Shown: one piece after another, positions 1 to 11,060 of the stretch
How the letters are laid out: each line of letters opens with the position of its first letter
Numbering within the stretch: position 1 is the stretch's first letter
Origin: Euryodendron excelsum
Lineage: Eukaryota > Streptophyta > Magnoliopsida > Ericales > Pentaphylacaceae
Assembly: GCA_033060915.1 (NCBI GenBank)
Contig: CM065390.1
Location: 22,176,501 to 22,240,500 of the forward strand
Length of the DNA: 64,000 nucleotides
Reading direction: 5' to 3'
Translations under genes and position numbers: made by a program
Notes under the pieces: generated by a model
Database searches by the model: none
What the model saw: only the letters and a program-made list of their open reading frames with translations
Told to the model about the DNA's origin: nothing

Positions 1-1995
1 AAATACTTCCTCAAGAGAGGGTTTTTAAGAAAATAAGTTGTTTGGCAACCTTCAGAAAATATTTAAGCCCTTTTTTGAAAATAAACTCCATTTTGATCCT
101 TCGAAAACAGTGATCTAAGTTCGGAGGTTGGTTACGTGTAGGGAAGATGCACTAAGCCATCACCCTACCTCGTCCTTGTTGTACTTACATGTCTATTCAC
201 TCTAAATTCACCCATTAAAGTCTACCATTAACAAATGTCCAATTCTATTCACTTTAGAAAAGATTTTTTGAAAAGACATGATGCATGATATGTAAATGCT
301 AGAATAAGATTTGATTTGAAAATAGATTTGAAAAGAACTTGATTTGATTTGAAAAGAGATTTGAAAAGAAATTGGAATGGATTTGAAAAGATAGATTTAA
401 TTTCAAAAGAAATTTTTGGAGATTTGAAATAGAGATTTGGAAATAAAAATTTGGAATTTGAAGTTTGAAATAGATCATGGAATTGGAAGTTGGAAAAAAG
501 TTGTGGAAATAGAAGTTTGAAAAATGTGGTGACCGCACCCATGAGGGTTGCCTACGTATCCTTTTTGAGGAATCAGATCAGTTGTAGTTCGGACAAGAGT
601 CCGATAGAAAATAGAAGGTTTGATTTGAAAAGGATTTTATTTGAAAAAGGGTTTGATTGGAAATTAGAATAGAATATTAGAATTTGGAATTTGGAATTGA
701 AAATATTGGACTTTGATTTGGAGAGATAGAACTTAGAAGAAATGTTTAGACTTGTTTTGGAAAGATTGAGATTTGGGAAACCTAGACTTAGGAAAGATAG
801 GATTTAGGAAGGACTTGAGATTAAGAAAAATTTGACTTGAATGTTGGACTTGGAAGATTAAAGAAAGATTGGATTTAGGAAAGGTTCAAATTAGGAAAGA
901 TTCAAAATAGGGAAGTTCCATTTTAGGAAGGTTTCATTTTAGGAAAGTTTCAATTTAGGAAAGTTTTGACATTGGAAAGTTTCATTTTGGAAAGTTTAAA
1001 ATAAGAAAAGTTTTGAAATAGGAAAGGTTTTGAAAGTAAAAAAGTTTGAGTTTAGAAAGTTTTAGATTTGGAAAGATTTGAAGTTTAGGAAAATTTAAAA
1101 TTTCAGAAGGATTTAAAGTTTAAGTTTTAGAAATTCTTGAAATTAGGAAAGGTTTGAGTTTAAGAAAGATTTGAAAATTTAGATTTGGAAAGTCGAAATT
1201 TAGAAAGGTACCGAATTAGGAAAGATTTGGAAGCTTAAAGTTTAAGGAAAGATTAAAAGTTTAAGTTTTGGAAACTTAAGGTTTAGGAAGATATGAGATT
1301 AGGAAGGATTGAGATTCCTATTTCCTAAATCGAAGGATTGGATTTTGTTTCTAAAAGAAGTGTTTTGATTTTGTTTTCAAAAACGGAGGATAGGATCTAG
1401 TTCCCTAAATGGAATATTGGATTTGGTTTCCTAAAGGGAATATTGGATTTGGCATGGATTTGGTAGGTGAAGTTTTAGAAATCCTAGATTTGGAAGACTA
1501 TAGTTTTGATGTAGAAAATAGATTTTGGAAACCTAGGTTTTAAGGCAAGATTGGAAAACATGTTTTAAGAAAAAAAAAGTTAGGTTCAGAGGGAGAAGAG
1601 AGAGGGGAAAGATGCGTAAACTTAAATAGAGAGCCTACCTTGTGTCTTTTTTATTTTTCTTTGCTTTGCGCGCTTTATTTTCCTTGCTTTGCTTCGGTCT
1701 TTGTCTTGATCTTCGGGAACTTGTCTTGATCTTTGAGAGCTTTGGGTTGCAGCACTTCAAGTCTTCAATGGAGGTTTGGGAGGCTAGTGTATGAGTGTAT
1801 ATGAGTGTATGGGAGTATATGAGAGCTAGGGTTTGTGTATGGGGCTAGAGTTTGAAAAATCTAAAGAAAACTAGGGTTTAGGGAGACTACTAGCTCTGTA
1901 TATTGAAGAGTAGGGTTTTTAGACTGAGTTTATGGACCTCTTTCACGCTGAAGGAGGCTCTGTATTTATAGAGAAAAGAATGACATGGCACCTGT
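1..1995 (-). mobile_element. LTR fragment (copy 1) of a Tat/Ogre-like gypsy family
   Basis: Read on the minus strand this resembles the promoter, R and U5 part of the long LTR at 7795-12707. Shared landmarks are the block with GGTTGGTTACGTG near 125-140, the block with GGGTTGCCTACGTATC near 545-560, and the 'CTCAAGAGAGGG' block near position 12. Position 1 matches position 2242 of the next copy, so the terminal ~250 bp lie outside the window. The + strand is strongly purine-rich, with endless variants of TTTGGAAAG, as expected of a complement of the CTTTTCAAAAC-rich LTR. A TATA box (TATAAATA on the minus strand) lies at 1963-1970, near the right edge. The U3 part is missing because copy 2 begins at 1996. 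Confidence 0.6.
1963..1970 (-). promoter_or_regulatory. Probable LTR TATA box
   Basis: The minus strand reads CTCTATAAATACAGAG here, followed downstream by a pyrimidine-rich leader. The homologous LTR at 7795-12707 has a TATATAG at about the same place relative to its R-U5 part (9343-9349). This is the likely retrotransposon promoter, in an element that is now fragmentary. Confidence 0.45.
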
Positions 1996-3240
1996 TGTCA
2001 CACCCAGATTTTTCACACTCGAGGAACACACACACATCGGGAAAAATATTGTACTCTCTCATTAGAACTCATCCTCCTAGAAGAATCAGTGCGACTAGGT
2101 TTGAATTGAAAACTAATTTGAATAAAGGGCTTTTGGAAAATAATTCAGAGTCGCCACCTAACTTGATTAAGGTGAGTTAGGTCACCTAAAAACTAAGCAC
2201 AATCCGAAGACTAAACTTAGGGCTTTTGAAAAGATTTTGAAAATACTTCCTCAAGAGAAGGTTTTTAGGAAAAACAGGTTGTTTGGCAACCTTTGGAAAA
2301 TTTAAGCCCTTTTTCAAAAATTACTCCATTTTGGTCTCTCAAAAACAGTGATCTAAGTTTGGAGGTTGGTTACGTGTAGGAAAGACGCACTAAGCCATCA
2401 CCCTACCCCGCCCTTACGGTACCTACATGTCTATTCACCCTAGATTCACCTATTAGAGTCCTCAACTAACAAATGTCCAAAACTATCCACTTTAGAAAAG
2501 AATTTTTAGAAAGACATGATGCATGATATGTAAATGCAATAGAAAGATTTCATTTGAAAATAGATTGGAAAAGAACTTGATTTGATTTTAGAAAAGTGAC
2601 TTGAAAAGATAGATGTGAAATTGAAATTGAAAAGAGATTTGAAAAGATAGATTTGATTTGATTTTGAAAATAGATTTGAGAAAAAAGATTTGAAAAGAAT
2701 TATGGAATTGGAAATTGGAAAAGGTTGTGGAAATAGAAGCTTGAAAAAAGTAGTGACCGCACCCATGAGGGTTGCTGACGTATCATTTTTGAGAAAACAG
2801 GTCAGTCGTTGTTCGGACAAGAGTCCGATTGAAGATAGAAGGTTTGATTCGAAAAAGAGTTTTAATTGGAAATAGGAGTTTCATTTGGAATTCGAATTGG
2901 AAGATTAGGAAATCAGGATTGAACTTAGACCTAGAATTGAACTTGAAAGAAGATTTGACCCTTAGAAGAGAACTTGGACTAGATTTGGAAAGATAGAATT
3001 TTAGGAAACCTAGACTTAAGAAAGATGAGTTTTAGGAATGACTTAAGGTTTAAGAAAGATTTGACTTGACTTGGAAGGGTTTTAGAAAATATTTGACTCA
3101 AATGTTAGACTTGGAAGATTAGGGAAGTTGGAATTTAGGAAAGATTCAAATTAGGAAAGTTTCAAAATAGGAAAGTGTCATTTTATGAAAGTTTTGAATT
3201 AGGAAAGTTTTGGTTTAGGAAAGTTTTCAAATTAAGAAAA
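1996..3240 (-). mobile_element. LTR fragment (copy 2), truncated, same family as copy 1
   Basis: It starts with TGTCACACCCAGATTTTT, which matches the complement of the end of the LTR at 12707 (TGTCGTGCCCCGATTTTT). It then runs parallel to copy 1: the 'GAGTCGCCACCTAACTTGAT' block at 2149, the GGTTGGTTACGTG block near 2365 and the 'GACCGCACCCATGAGGGTTG' block at 2754. The minus-strand LTR therefore ends (..CA) at 1996, directly against the promoter region of copy 1, as if one LTR had inserted in another. It stops near 3240, where gag-like sequence begins. The exact join is hidden in low-complexity GGAAAG sequence. Confidence 0.6.
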
Positions 3241-3250
3241 TTGTCCCACT

Positions 3251-3907
3251 TTGAAACGCAAAATTCAAAACCTCCTCAATTTTCAAGCCACTAACCCAGC
3301 TATTATTTCACCAGAACCTGATTCTCGGCCTTCAGAAACATCTAGGACACCCTCCCGACCTAACAAAGCGAGCTGGAGAAACCGAGTGTTTACTAAATCT
3401 ACTTGCACACAAACCACAGCTTATTATGGCCTCCTAGCAGTAGGACACCTGAAGCCTATACCCTCTCGACCTCTGCCCAATCCTTTACCACCCAACTTCA
3501 ACTCAGCAGCAACCTGCGAATACCATTCAGGTGGCCAAGGTTATGACACTAAGGATTGCTTCACTCTGAGGCATAAAATTTAGGATTTAATTGACTCAAA
3601 AGTTATTGGCATACAAGAAGCCAACCCAAGTCCAGTCACTTCCTGCCCATTACCGGACCACACCATCAATTTTATTACGGAAGATGAGGCTGATCCAGAC
3701 AATCTCGACAAAGAAAAGTGTAACATTAAGAAGCTGCAAGTCCTGGGGGGGTAACCGGGGCACCACATTTGAGTGGTCCACCACTACACCATCACCACTG
3801 GCGCCCTAAATGCCGAAGACAACAACTCAATCAGCCACGCGCAACCCAATGAGGCACCTGGCAAGTGGAGCGTGGAGAAGGTTGAAATAATCCCGAAGCA
3901 TATCTAA
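3251..3907 (+). pseudogene. Broken gag of a Tat/Ogre-like Ty3/gypsy element
   Basis: An open stretch runs to an in-frame TAG at 3581-3583 and the same frame continues beyond it. The pattern CEYHSGGQGYDTKDCFTLRH, followed after the stop by DLIDSK, is the typical 'CxYHxGxxGHxTxDCxxLxxKIQDLID' segment of gag in plant Tat-lineage gypsy elements. A second stop follows in a G-run (near 3750) and the frame ends with TAA at 3905-3907. Only the C-terminal part of gag is present, and no pol domains follow. The copy is dead and probably derives from a non-autonomous, gag-only element. Confidence 0.7.
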
Positions 3908-5738
3908 AGGGCTTATCAATTCAAAAAGAAAAAGGATGTTTTCTGGATTCATCCACTTTCCTTCCTATCTTCTACTTTTCATATCCTTATTCCTGTCTTA
4001 TGCTTATGCTTTCAATTAAAGCCATGCTATATAAAAATAAAAATAAAATGAAGGACTCTAGTTCATTCCCTTTGACTCATACTTTTGTGGATAATTTTTA
4101 CTTTTAGGGATTCTTCCCCAATCTACAATAACGCGGCTTGAAGGATGGGATAACATGGGCAACCCATTCAACGGAGATTAAAACCTTTAAGAGAAAGAAG
4201 GTAGACTCGTCAAAGAAATGCAGACCTTATTGAAGAGGCAACACTTAAATGATAACCTAGCTAAGTGATGGATAGCCGAGCTCTCAAAATGAAGAGAAGA
4301 CATCATTCAATCCTTCCAAAAAAAATAAACACTTCCATTTGCTCAGCCCACTAGAGTTGTAATTGATTTCCGTTCAGATATCCCCAAACCAAGAATCATA
4401 TCCCATATTGGGCCAAGCGCATAATGGTTGATTCAATAGAAAGTACAGGAATTTATTTAGAAATATTGTCTAAATTTTGTAAAAAGGCTTTATGGACTAA
4501 ACAATTTAGTATGAAATAAAGAGAGGCCATCGATTTTGCTACCATACAATTAGAGACATCCCCTTGCAAAGTCCACTTGAGCCGGTCACATCCTTTGAAA
4601 AAAATATAACCGACCTGATGATCACCGCCCACACTGGGTTAAGGCAAAAACCATAAATGAGAACTAATAAGCAATGAAGATGGTGATTCGCAAGAGGATA
4701 GGATATTGGTGACATCTCTAAGAACAAGCATAGTAGCAAGTTTTTTTGGTATAGAGAAGAGTCTCGAATGACATGTAAAAAAAAAAAAAAAAAAGGAGAA
4801 AAGAGAAATGCGTTAGTGGTGGCTTTTAAGAGAAGATTATGTCATCCCAAAATAGGAATAAAAAAGTTGGCACCTCTAAAAGTCAAGATAGGAACAAGTT
4901 TCTATGAAGCGTTCTAATCAGAAAGGAGAAAAAAAGTCTAAAAGAAAAAAAAAGGTAAGAAGGAAAAAAGGGAGAAGGAAATGGAAGTTAACTTGCCAAA
5001 GGTGATCATAGGTCTTTCAGAATCCCACAAGTGAAAATGTTTGAGCCTTTACATCCCTTTGTTCATAAACCTCTTAACCTAGCCCACATTACGGTCCAAA
5101 TTAAAGTCTTCTCAGATCAAAGAAAATTGCTTAATCCAAATAAGCTTGAACAATAGGAAGACAAGTATTTTAAAAAAATATATTAAAAAAAAAGAAAAAA
5201 AAAAAAGAGAGAACGAGTAGGAATGCAGGGCCAATATCATGCTCCAAGGTGTGCTCAGATGATTTTGGTTTAAACAACCAGCTAAAAGAAAATCTTTGAG
5301 CCTAAATATCCTTTCACTTCTTATAACCCCTAAACCCAGCCACATTATGGTCCTAAAAAAAAGTCTTCTCGTATTGAGAGTCAAACTGTTTATCACTCTG
5401 CAAAGGGCAGGCAAGTTTTTGCTCAAGCTATAGTGGAATATGAAGATCTAATAGAGAAAACCAAGTGAAGACAAAAAATCCCCAAATAGCAACCCTGTAG
5501 AAAGTAGAGATAAGATAGTAGCTGGCAAGCCAAAAGGTCAAGATCCACGGAGAATGGTGCAATTGCTATCGCACCCTGATAAGAAAGGGGCAATATCCTG
5601 CAAGGGAAGCAATATCTCAAGAGTATGAGCCCTAGGGCATTCTTCGCAAATAACCTATATCCATACAACACTTGTGCATTCATGACATGTATAACCTGTA
5701 CATCCATTCAATTCCTATGTAGTTTAATTATATTCATG
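3908..5738 (+). other. Internal, non-coding part of the gypsy element
   Basis: No protease, reverse transcriptase or integrase motif could be found on either strand. It contains A-rich runs (4777-4794, 5184-5208). Two loosely related segments share 'TTTGAGCC..A.ATCC' and 'CCCA..CACATTA.GGTCC' (near 5040-5100 and 5296-5352), which suggests an old internal duplication. The short open frames look like chance. It is probably the pol-deleted interior of the element whose gag lies upstream. Confidence 0.4.
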
Positions 5739-5895
5739 CATTCATTAAAAAGTATGACATGCATTCAATTTCATTCATGTATAAACTTGTGCATTCATAA
5801 AAAAATATGACATTTATTCAATTCCATTCATGCATAAGCATGTGCATTCATCAAAAAAGTATGACATGCTTTCATTTCAATGCCTATGTAAACCC
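5739..5895 (+). repeat. Minisatellite, 52-bp unit, three copies
   Basis: Units begin with GCATTCAT at 5739, 5791 and 5843, exactly 52 bp apart. They share 'AAAAAGTATGACAT' and 'ATTCATGYATAA'. A diverged unit precedes it near 5677. It is the first of four tandem blocks between the gag remnant and the polypurine tract. Confidence 0.75.
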
Positions 5896-5996
5896 ATAGA
5901 TTCATTTATTCATATTATTGTATAATCTGTGTATCCATCCATGGGTATAACACATCATTCTAACTTCTTGTGAAAACTTTATACAGCTTAATCAAA

Positions 5997-6215
5997 CCTT
6001 TTTCAAACAATGAAGACTGGGGCAACGTCCCACCCACGACCTCCCCAATCAACCATGAACAGCCTAATCCAGCCTTTTTCAAAATCACAGAAAATAGGGC
6101 AACAGCCCACCCTCGACCACTCCAATTAATTTCAGCTTGACTCGACCTCTTCAAATCGTAAAAACTTGGGCAATGACCCACCCTACACCTCTCATTCAAT
6201 TATAAACCAGTCAAT
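5997..6215 (+). repeat. Minisatellite, ~75-bp unit, three copies
   Basis: Units start with CCTTTTTCAAA-like sequence at 5997, 6073 and 6146. They share 'GGGCAAC..CCCACC' and 'ACCTC..CAAT'. The copies are diverged but the spacing is regular. Confidence 0.65.
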
Positions 6216-6483
6216 CCATTCAAGGAAAAGTGACCTAAACATGTTCGACCTTCCAAATACCTCAAACCTTTCAAAAGGAGGCCTCACCCTCAAAAACCAA
6301 ATTCAAGAACCCAAGGAAGCACATTATCCAGAATTCTGTCATAACAGTCAAAGGTAAAAGTTAGCAATCAGCACACCAAAGGAGCATTACCCTCCGAAGA
6401 TCTCAATCCAAGAAGCAACAAATGTCATTTTCTCCAACATTCAAGACAAAAGAACTACAAGCAAATCCCTCCTATCAACAAAG

Positions 6484-7145
6484 ATTGGGTTTTCAAGCTT
6501 CTCCAAAAAAAGCAAATTGGGTTTCAAGCTTCCTCCAAAAAAACAGATTGGGTTTTTAAGGTTCCTCCGAAAAAGTAGATTAAGTTTTCGAGCTTCCGCC
6601 AAAAAAGTAGATTGGGTTTTTGAGCTTCCTCTAAAAAAGCAGATTAGGTTTCAAAGCTTCCTCTGAAAAAGCAGATTTGGTTTCAAGCTTCTTCCAAAAC
6701 AGCAGATTGAGTTTCAGAATTTCCTCTAAAAAGGCAGCTTGGGTTTTAGAGCGTCCTCCAACAAAACAGATTGGGTTTCGAGCTTCCTCTAAAAAAGTAG
6801 ATTGGGTTTTGAGCTTCTTTCGAAAAAGCAGATTGGGTTTTAGAGCTTCCTCCAAAAAAGTAGATCGGGTTTTAAGCTTCTTCTGAAAAGGCAGATTGGG
6901 TTTTGAGCTTCCTCCAAAAAGCATATTTGGTTTCAAAGCTTCCTCCGAAAAAGCAAATTAGGTTTTCAAGCTTCCTTCAAAAAAGCAAATTGGGTTTCGA
7001 GGTTCCTCTGAAAAAGTAGATTGGGTTACAGAGCTTTTTTGAGCTTCTTCCAAAAAAGCAGATTGGGTTTTCAAGCTTCTTCCGAAAAAATAGATTGGTT
7101 TCCGAGCTTTCTTCGTCAAAAGCAGATTGGATTTTTGAGCTTTCT
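6484..7145 (+). repeat. Minisatellite, ~33-bp unit, about 20 copies
   Basis: Variants of 'AAGCAGATTGGGTTT' and 'GAGCTTCCTCCAAA' alternate about every 33 bp through the block. Some units have lost or gained 1-3 bases, so open frames across it (e.g. 6631-6936 on the minus strand) are repeat artefacts. It is the largest of the tandem blocks in the 3' untranslated part of the gypsy element. Confidence 0.85.
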
Positions 7146-7160
7146 CTTTTAAAAGAAGAT

Positions 7161-7660
7161 ATCAACCTTGAACCTCCCCAAGAGGAATAGCATTCCGCCA
7201 GACGGAGCGTCAATTCAAGAAGAATCAGTTTTCAGGTATCAACCTTGAACCTCCCCAGAGGAGCAGCGTTCTGCCAGACAAAGCATCAGTTCAAGAAGAA
7301 TCAATTTCTAAACATCAACCTTGAACATCCCCAGAGGAGCAACATTTCGCCAGACGGAGCGTCAATTCAAGAAGAATCACTTTTCAAACATCAACCTTGA
7401 ACCACCCTAGAGGAGCAGCATTTCGCTAGACGGAGCATCAATTAAAAAAGAATCAGTTTTAAGATCTCAACCTTGAACCTCCCCAGAAGAGCAGCATTCT
7501 GCAAGACAAAGCGTTAGCTTAAGAAAAATCAATTTTTAGACATCAACTTGAACCTCCCTAAAGGATGCACCCTTCTGCCAGACGGAGCATCAGTTCAGAG
7601 AAAATCAGTGTCCAGCCATTAGCCCTATACCTTCCCTAAGGAGTACCATTCTAGCAGACG
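7161..7660 (+). repeat. Minisatellite, 76-77-bp unit, seven copies
   Basis: Units starting ATCAACCTTGAACCTCCCC occur at 7161, 7238, 7314, 7390, 7466 and 7542, with a diverged one near 7618. Spacings are 77, 76, 76, 76, 76 and 76 bp. Each unit also holds 'GAGGAGCA' and 'GCCAGACGGAGC'. The period is far more regular than in the neighbouring 33-bp block. Confidence 0.85.
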
Positions 7661-7776
7661 GAATGTCGATTCAGGATAACTTACTCTCCAAAATTCTCCA
7701 AATTTGGTCCCTACGATTACTTCGCAGTCAACATAAGATCCTTCCTTTTTCTCTTTCCGTCTTTGACAAACAAAGA

Positions 7777-7790
7777 CAGAAAAAGGGGGA
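7777..7790 (+). other. Polypurine tract of the gypsy element
   Basis: The purine run AGAAAAAGGGGGA lies 4 nt before a TG that opens the LTR. Plus-strand DNA synthesis of LTR retrotransposons is primed at such a tract just upstream of the 3' LTR. Position and sequence both fit. Confidence 0.75.
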
Positions 7791-9137
7791 CATCTGTAAA
7801 CACCCCATTTTTTCCTGCTCGGCAATCTCCGGCCTGACCGAACTCCCTTTCAAAACTCCATAAGCACATTTAAGCCCAAATCAACTTTCAAACCTCTATC
7901 TACTCAACCAACTATTTCTCAGGTCCCTAGGCCCAATAAAGGTCTAATAACCAAACCTGCCCCTTGGGCTTCTAAGCACATCCTTAAGAAAATTTAAAAT
8001 CCTTCAAGACAATAAGTCCACCCTTTCAAAGTGTTCCTGGATAGTTAGGCATACTCAACATGCCATCCCGTCCAATTTTGATCCCTTTCCGGTCAACTTT
8101 GGTCAAAATGACCGTTCTGCCCCTAGACGCCCCAGTACAGTACAAATCCCACCAAACAGTGAAAAACTCTTCCAGGACCATCCTCAAACAGTCCGGCACA
8201 CTTAACATGCCACTCTAACCCATTCTAACCTTTTCAACCAATTCTAGTCAAAATAACTATTTTACCCCTAGCGAACCAAACATGTCTCGAAACTACACCG
8301 ACCCTAGGTATTAAACGGTGGTTCTCATCATACACCCTTGTTTAACCCAAGGTGAACCTTACGACTCTAAACACTCCCGAATCAATGAAAGTCACCCTAG
8401 AGAGTCCCACAGACACTTTGTTAGGGTTGTCTTCTCCCCCGATTCCCTGTTTATAACGCACTGTCAAACGACTTGAGAAATGCATAAACCAAGGAATTCC
8501 TAAAAGCTCATCCAAAGTTCTTTCCATCGATATAGATCAATCGGATGGATCGCTTCCTGAAGTCCCTCATTGCATGGCTCGAAAACTATAACTTTCAATA
8601 ACCCCTGGAGCATCTCACAGACGCTCAACCAAAATTGACTTTTTCTCTAATTCACTGATTGTAATGCACCATCAAATGACTTGAGAAATGCATAAATTAG
8701 GGAACTCTCGAAAGTATTTCTAGAGCACTTTTCATCAGTATTATTCGATTGGAAAGATCACTTCCCGAAGGCCCTGATCATATGGCCCACAAACGGTTAA
8801 TTTGGAACACTGGAGAACCGTGTCATAGATGCTCCACAAAAATGTGTTTTCGTGCACACTTCCTAAGACGATATCTCACTCTTCTGAAAACCTTTCAAGC
8901 TTTTTGAAAATTCAAAAGTTCACGAAAAACACTAGGAGAACACCATGAACGCAACTGATTTCTCCAAATTCTTCTCGGTTGGCACAATTATCGAGGTGAA
9001 GTTTAAACGAACATTCCCAGTAGCGAAGCGTATGTTACATGCGCCCAAATTTTGATTAGATCAATCAAACTTCACTTAGCCCTTAAGATTTAGCCAATAC
9101 AATGTCTGCCGCATGGCATTCTGCCTGTGGAATAGTA

Positions 9138-9200
9138 CTGGTGCATGTAGCACATGCACCAGGGTAAAATTTGCCCAAGTGCATGTGCTACATGCACCAG
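9138..9200. repeat. Perfect 22-bp inverted repeat with palindromic arms
   Basis: The arm CTGGTGCATGTAGCACATGCAC at 9138-9159 is the exact complement of 9179-9200, with a 19-nt loop. Each arm is itself almost palindromic (GTGCATGT..ACATGCAC). It lies in U3, about 140 bp before the TATA box, so it could be a transcription-factor site cluster or a cruciform. Its function is unknown. Confidence 0.85.
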
Positions 9201-9342
9201 GCCTCCATCTTTGCATATTCCAGAATTGAAATTGATAGCGAAGCTCTACTAAAATTGCTCCAGAATCTCGAATTCCTATATACATCCCACACTTCAAGCA
9301 CTTAGGCTAGATTCCATCTTCTCCTAACCCATACACTAAACC

Positions 9343-9349
9343 TATATAG
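9343..9349 (+). promoter_or_regulatory. Probable TATA box of the 4.9-kb LTR
   Basis: The sequence is CCTATATAGCC. Downstream is a leader that resembles, on the opposite strand, the sequence downstream of the TATA box at 1963-1970 in LTR copy 1 (both contain AACCTCCAT or its complement). Confidence 0.4.
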
Positions 9350-10659
9350 CCTTCATTGCCATAGAAGACCTCATTCCAGCCCCTTCAAGGCTCTTCAAGC
9401 TCCAGTCAAGGTATCTATGGAGGTTTGAAAGTGTTTAAAGGCAAATGATAGTAATCTCTTTACATTTTTGCAACCCCCACTCCTCACTTCTCCCTCCTAG
9501 CCTACTTAAGCTATTCTCTATTTTAACCTCCATCTTTTAGGCCCCCCCCCCTTTTCTTGCGTGCTTGAAATAACGAAGCTCTTAGTTTATGCCTAGAGGA
9601 AAGTTCGTGAGAGTCACTATGTAGGGAACTTCTCACAAACCTACTTTAAGATGGTATGACCTTAGAGCACCTTGCTATGTGGTGAAGCTTCTAGCCTTGT
9701 ATGACTTCATGACCCCTTTGCATATAGTTATCTAGATCATGTTTTGCATGTTTGGTTTTATTTCCATGTTTATGACCATTTTTCCAAAACTTTTACTATC
9801 TCTATTTCTATGGCATTCTCAAGCTTCATATTCAAATGTTTTCTTAAAAATGATCCTAGAGTTGGTTCCTTGAAGCCTAGGTCAAACCCTCAATTTCTAC
9901 ACCCTAGAGGACCCTTCTTAAGTCCCTTGATTTTATTTTGCAACCCCACATTTCATTGTTTATCAAAGTTGTACAAAAATGGCTTTCAAACCCTCTTCTT
10001 CTATGTTAATTTACAAGGAGTTTACTCTCTTGAACTTTGTGGTTGAAATGGTCTCTTGGAATCTTCTCTTGAGTGGTCTCCCCATTATCTTGACCATATG
10101 AACCCTTGTTCATTAGAGTTGGCTCTATTCTCTTTAAAATGGTTTTCAAAACAATTCCCTTCAAAAGGGGTTTTCAAAATTGCACTCTCTTCAACTTGCA
10201 CAAAAATGATTTCCCTAAATCAACATTTTCACCTTCATTTTTAGAAGTTTTGCTCTCTTGAATATTGTGGTTGGAATGGTCCCATAGAGTCCTCTTTAGA
10301 CTGATTTCCTTCAAGTCAACCATATAAACCCATACTCTTTAGAGTGGTCTTCAACTTGTTAAAAGTGGTTTTCCAAACCTCCTTTTCAAAGCCAATTTTC
10401 AAATGATCATTCTCTTTAATTTTCAAGTCTTCAAAACTATCTATTCAATGTTGACTTTCACAAGTTTTGCTCTTTTAAGTTTGTGGATGAAATGGTTCCA
10501 AAGCAACAGTCTCTTGCGTGGTTTCCAAATATCAGCCATGGGACCCTAACACTCACTTGAGTGGCTTTCACAAAATTGTTTTCAAAGCATACTTTCAAAT
10601 TTCATGCGTAAAACCATCTTTCTAAAACCACTAAGTCCAAACCCTAGTTCAAAACCACT

Positions 10660-11060
10660 CTTCAGCCCTAGATTAACTTGACCCTAGCTCAACCAAACCC
10701 TAGGTTAACCTAACCTTAGTTAGTTAACCCTAGGTCAACCAAACCCTAAATTAACCTAACCTTAGTTAGTTAATCCTAGGTCACCTAAACCAAACCCTAG
10801 GCTAACCTAACCTTAGTTAGTTAACCCTAGGTCACCTTAACCTTAGGTTAATCTAACCTTAGTTAGTTAACCTTAGGTCACCTTAACCTTAGGTTAACCC
10901 AACCTTAGTTAGTTAACTCTAGGTCACCCTAACCTTAGATTAACCTAACCCAAGTTAGTTAACCCTAAGTCACTTTAACCTTAGGTTATACCAACCTTAG
11001 TTAGTACACCCTAGGTTAGCTTAACCCTAGGTCGACTCAACCTAGTTTAGTAGGCTTCAA
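10660..11060 (+). repeat. Degenerate ~48-bp tandem repeat with telomere-like words
   Basis: About seven units built from 'AACCCTAGGT', 'AACCTAACCTTAG' and 'TTAGTTAGTTAA', the last recurring about every 47-53 bp. AACCCTA resembles the plant telomere unit (CCCTAAA), but the words are interrupted and palindromic (CCTAGG, CCTTAGG). This is an LTR-internal minisatellite rather than an interstitial telomere. Confidence 0.75.

Noticed and set aside
249..542. Phe/Leu/Ser-rich minus-strand open frames (also 2506-2820)
   Set aside because: Both lie at the same place in two LTR copies and merely translate the GAAAAG-rich low-complexity sequence.
6631..7213. Repetitive minus-strand open frames that look like a repeat protein
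   Set aside because: They follow the 33-bp minisatellite, whose unit is a multiple of three. Units with indels break the frame, and there is no start, stop or promoter context.
7161..7660. CRISPR-like spaced repeats
   Set aside because: The whole 76-bp unit is repeated, not short repeats with unique spacers, and the genome is eukaryotic.
10660..11060. Interstitial telomere array
   Set aside because: The unit is ~48 bp with palindromic words, not a run of CCCTAAA, and it sits inside an LTR.
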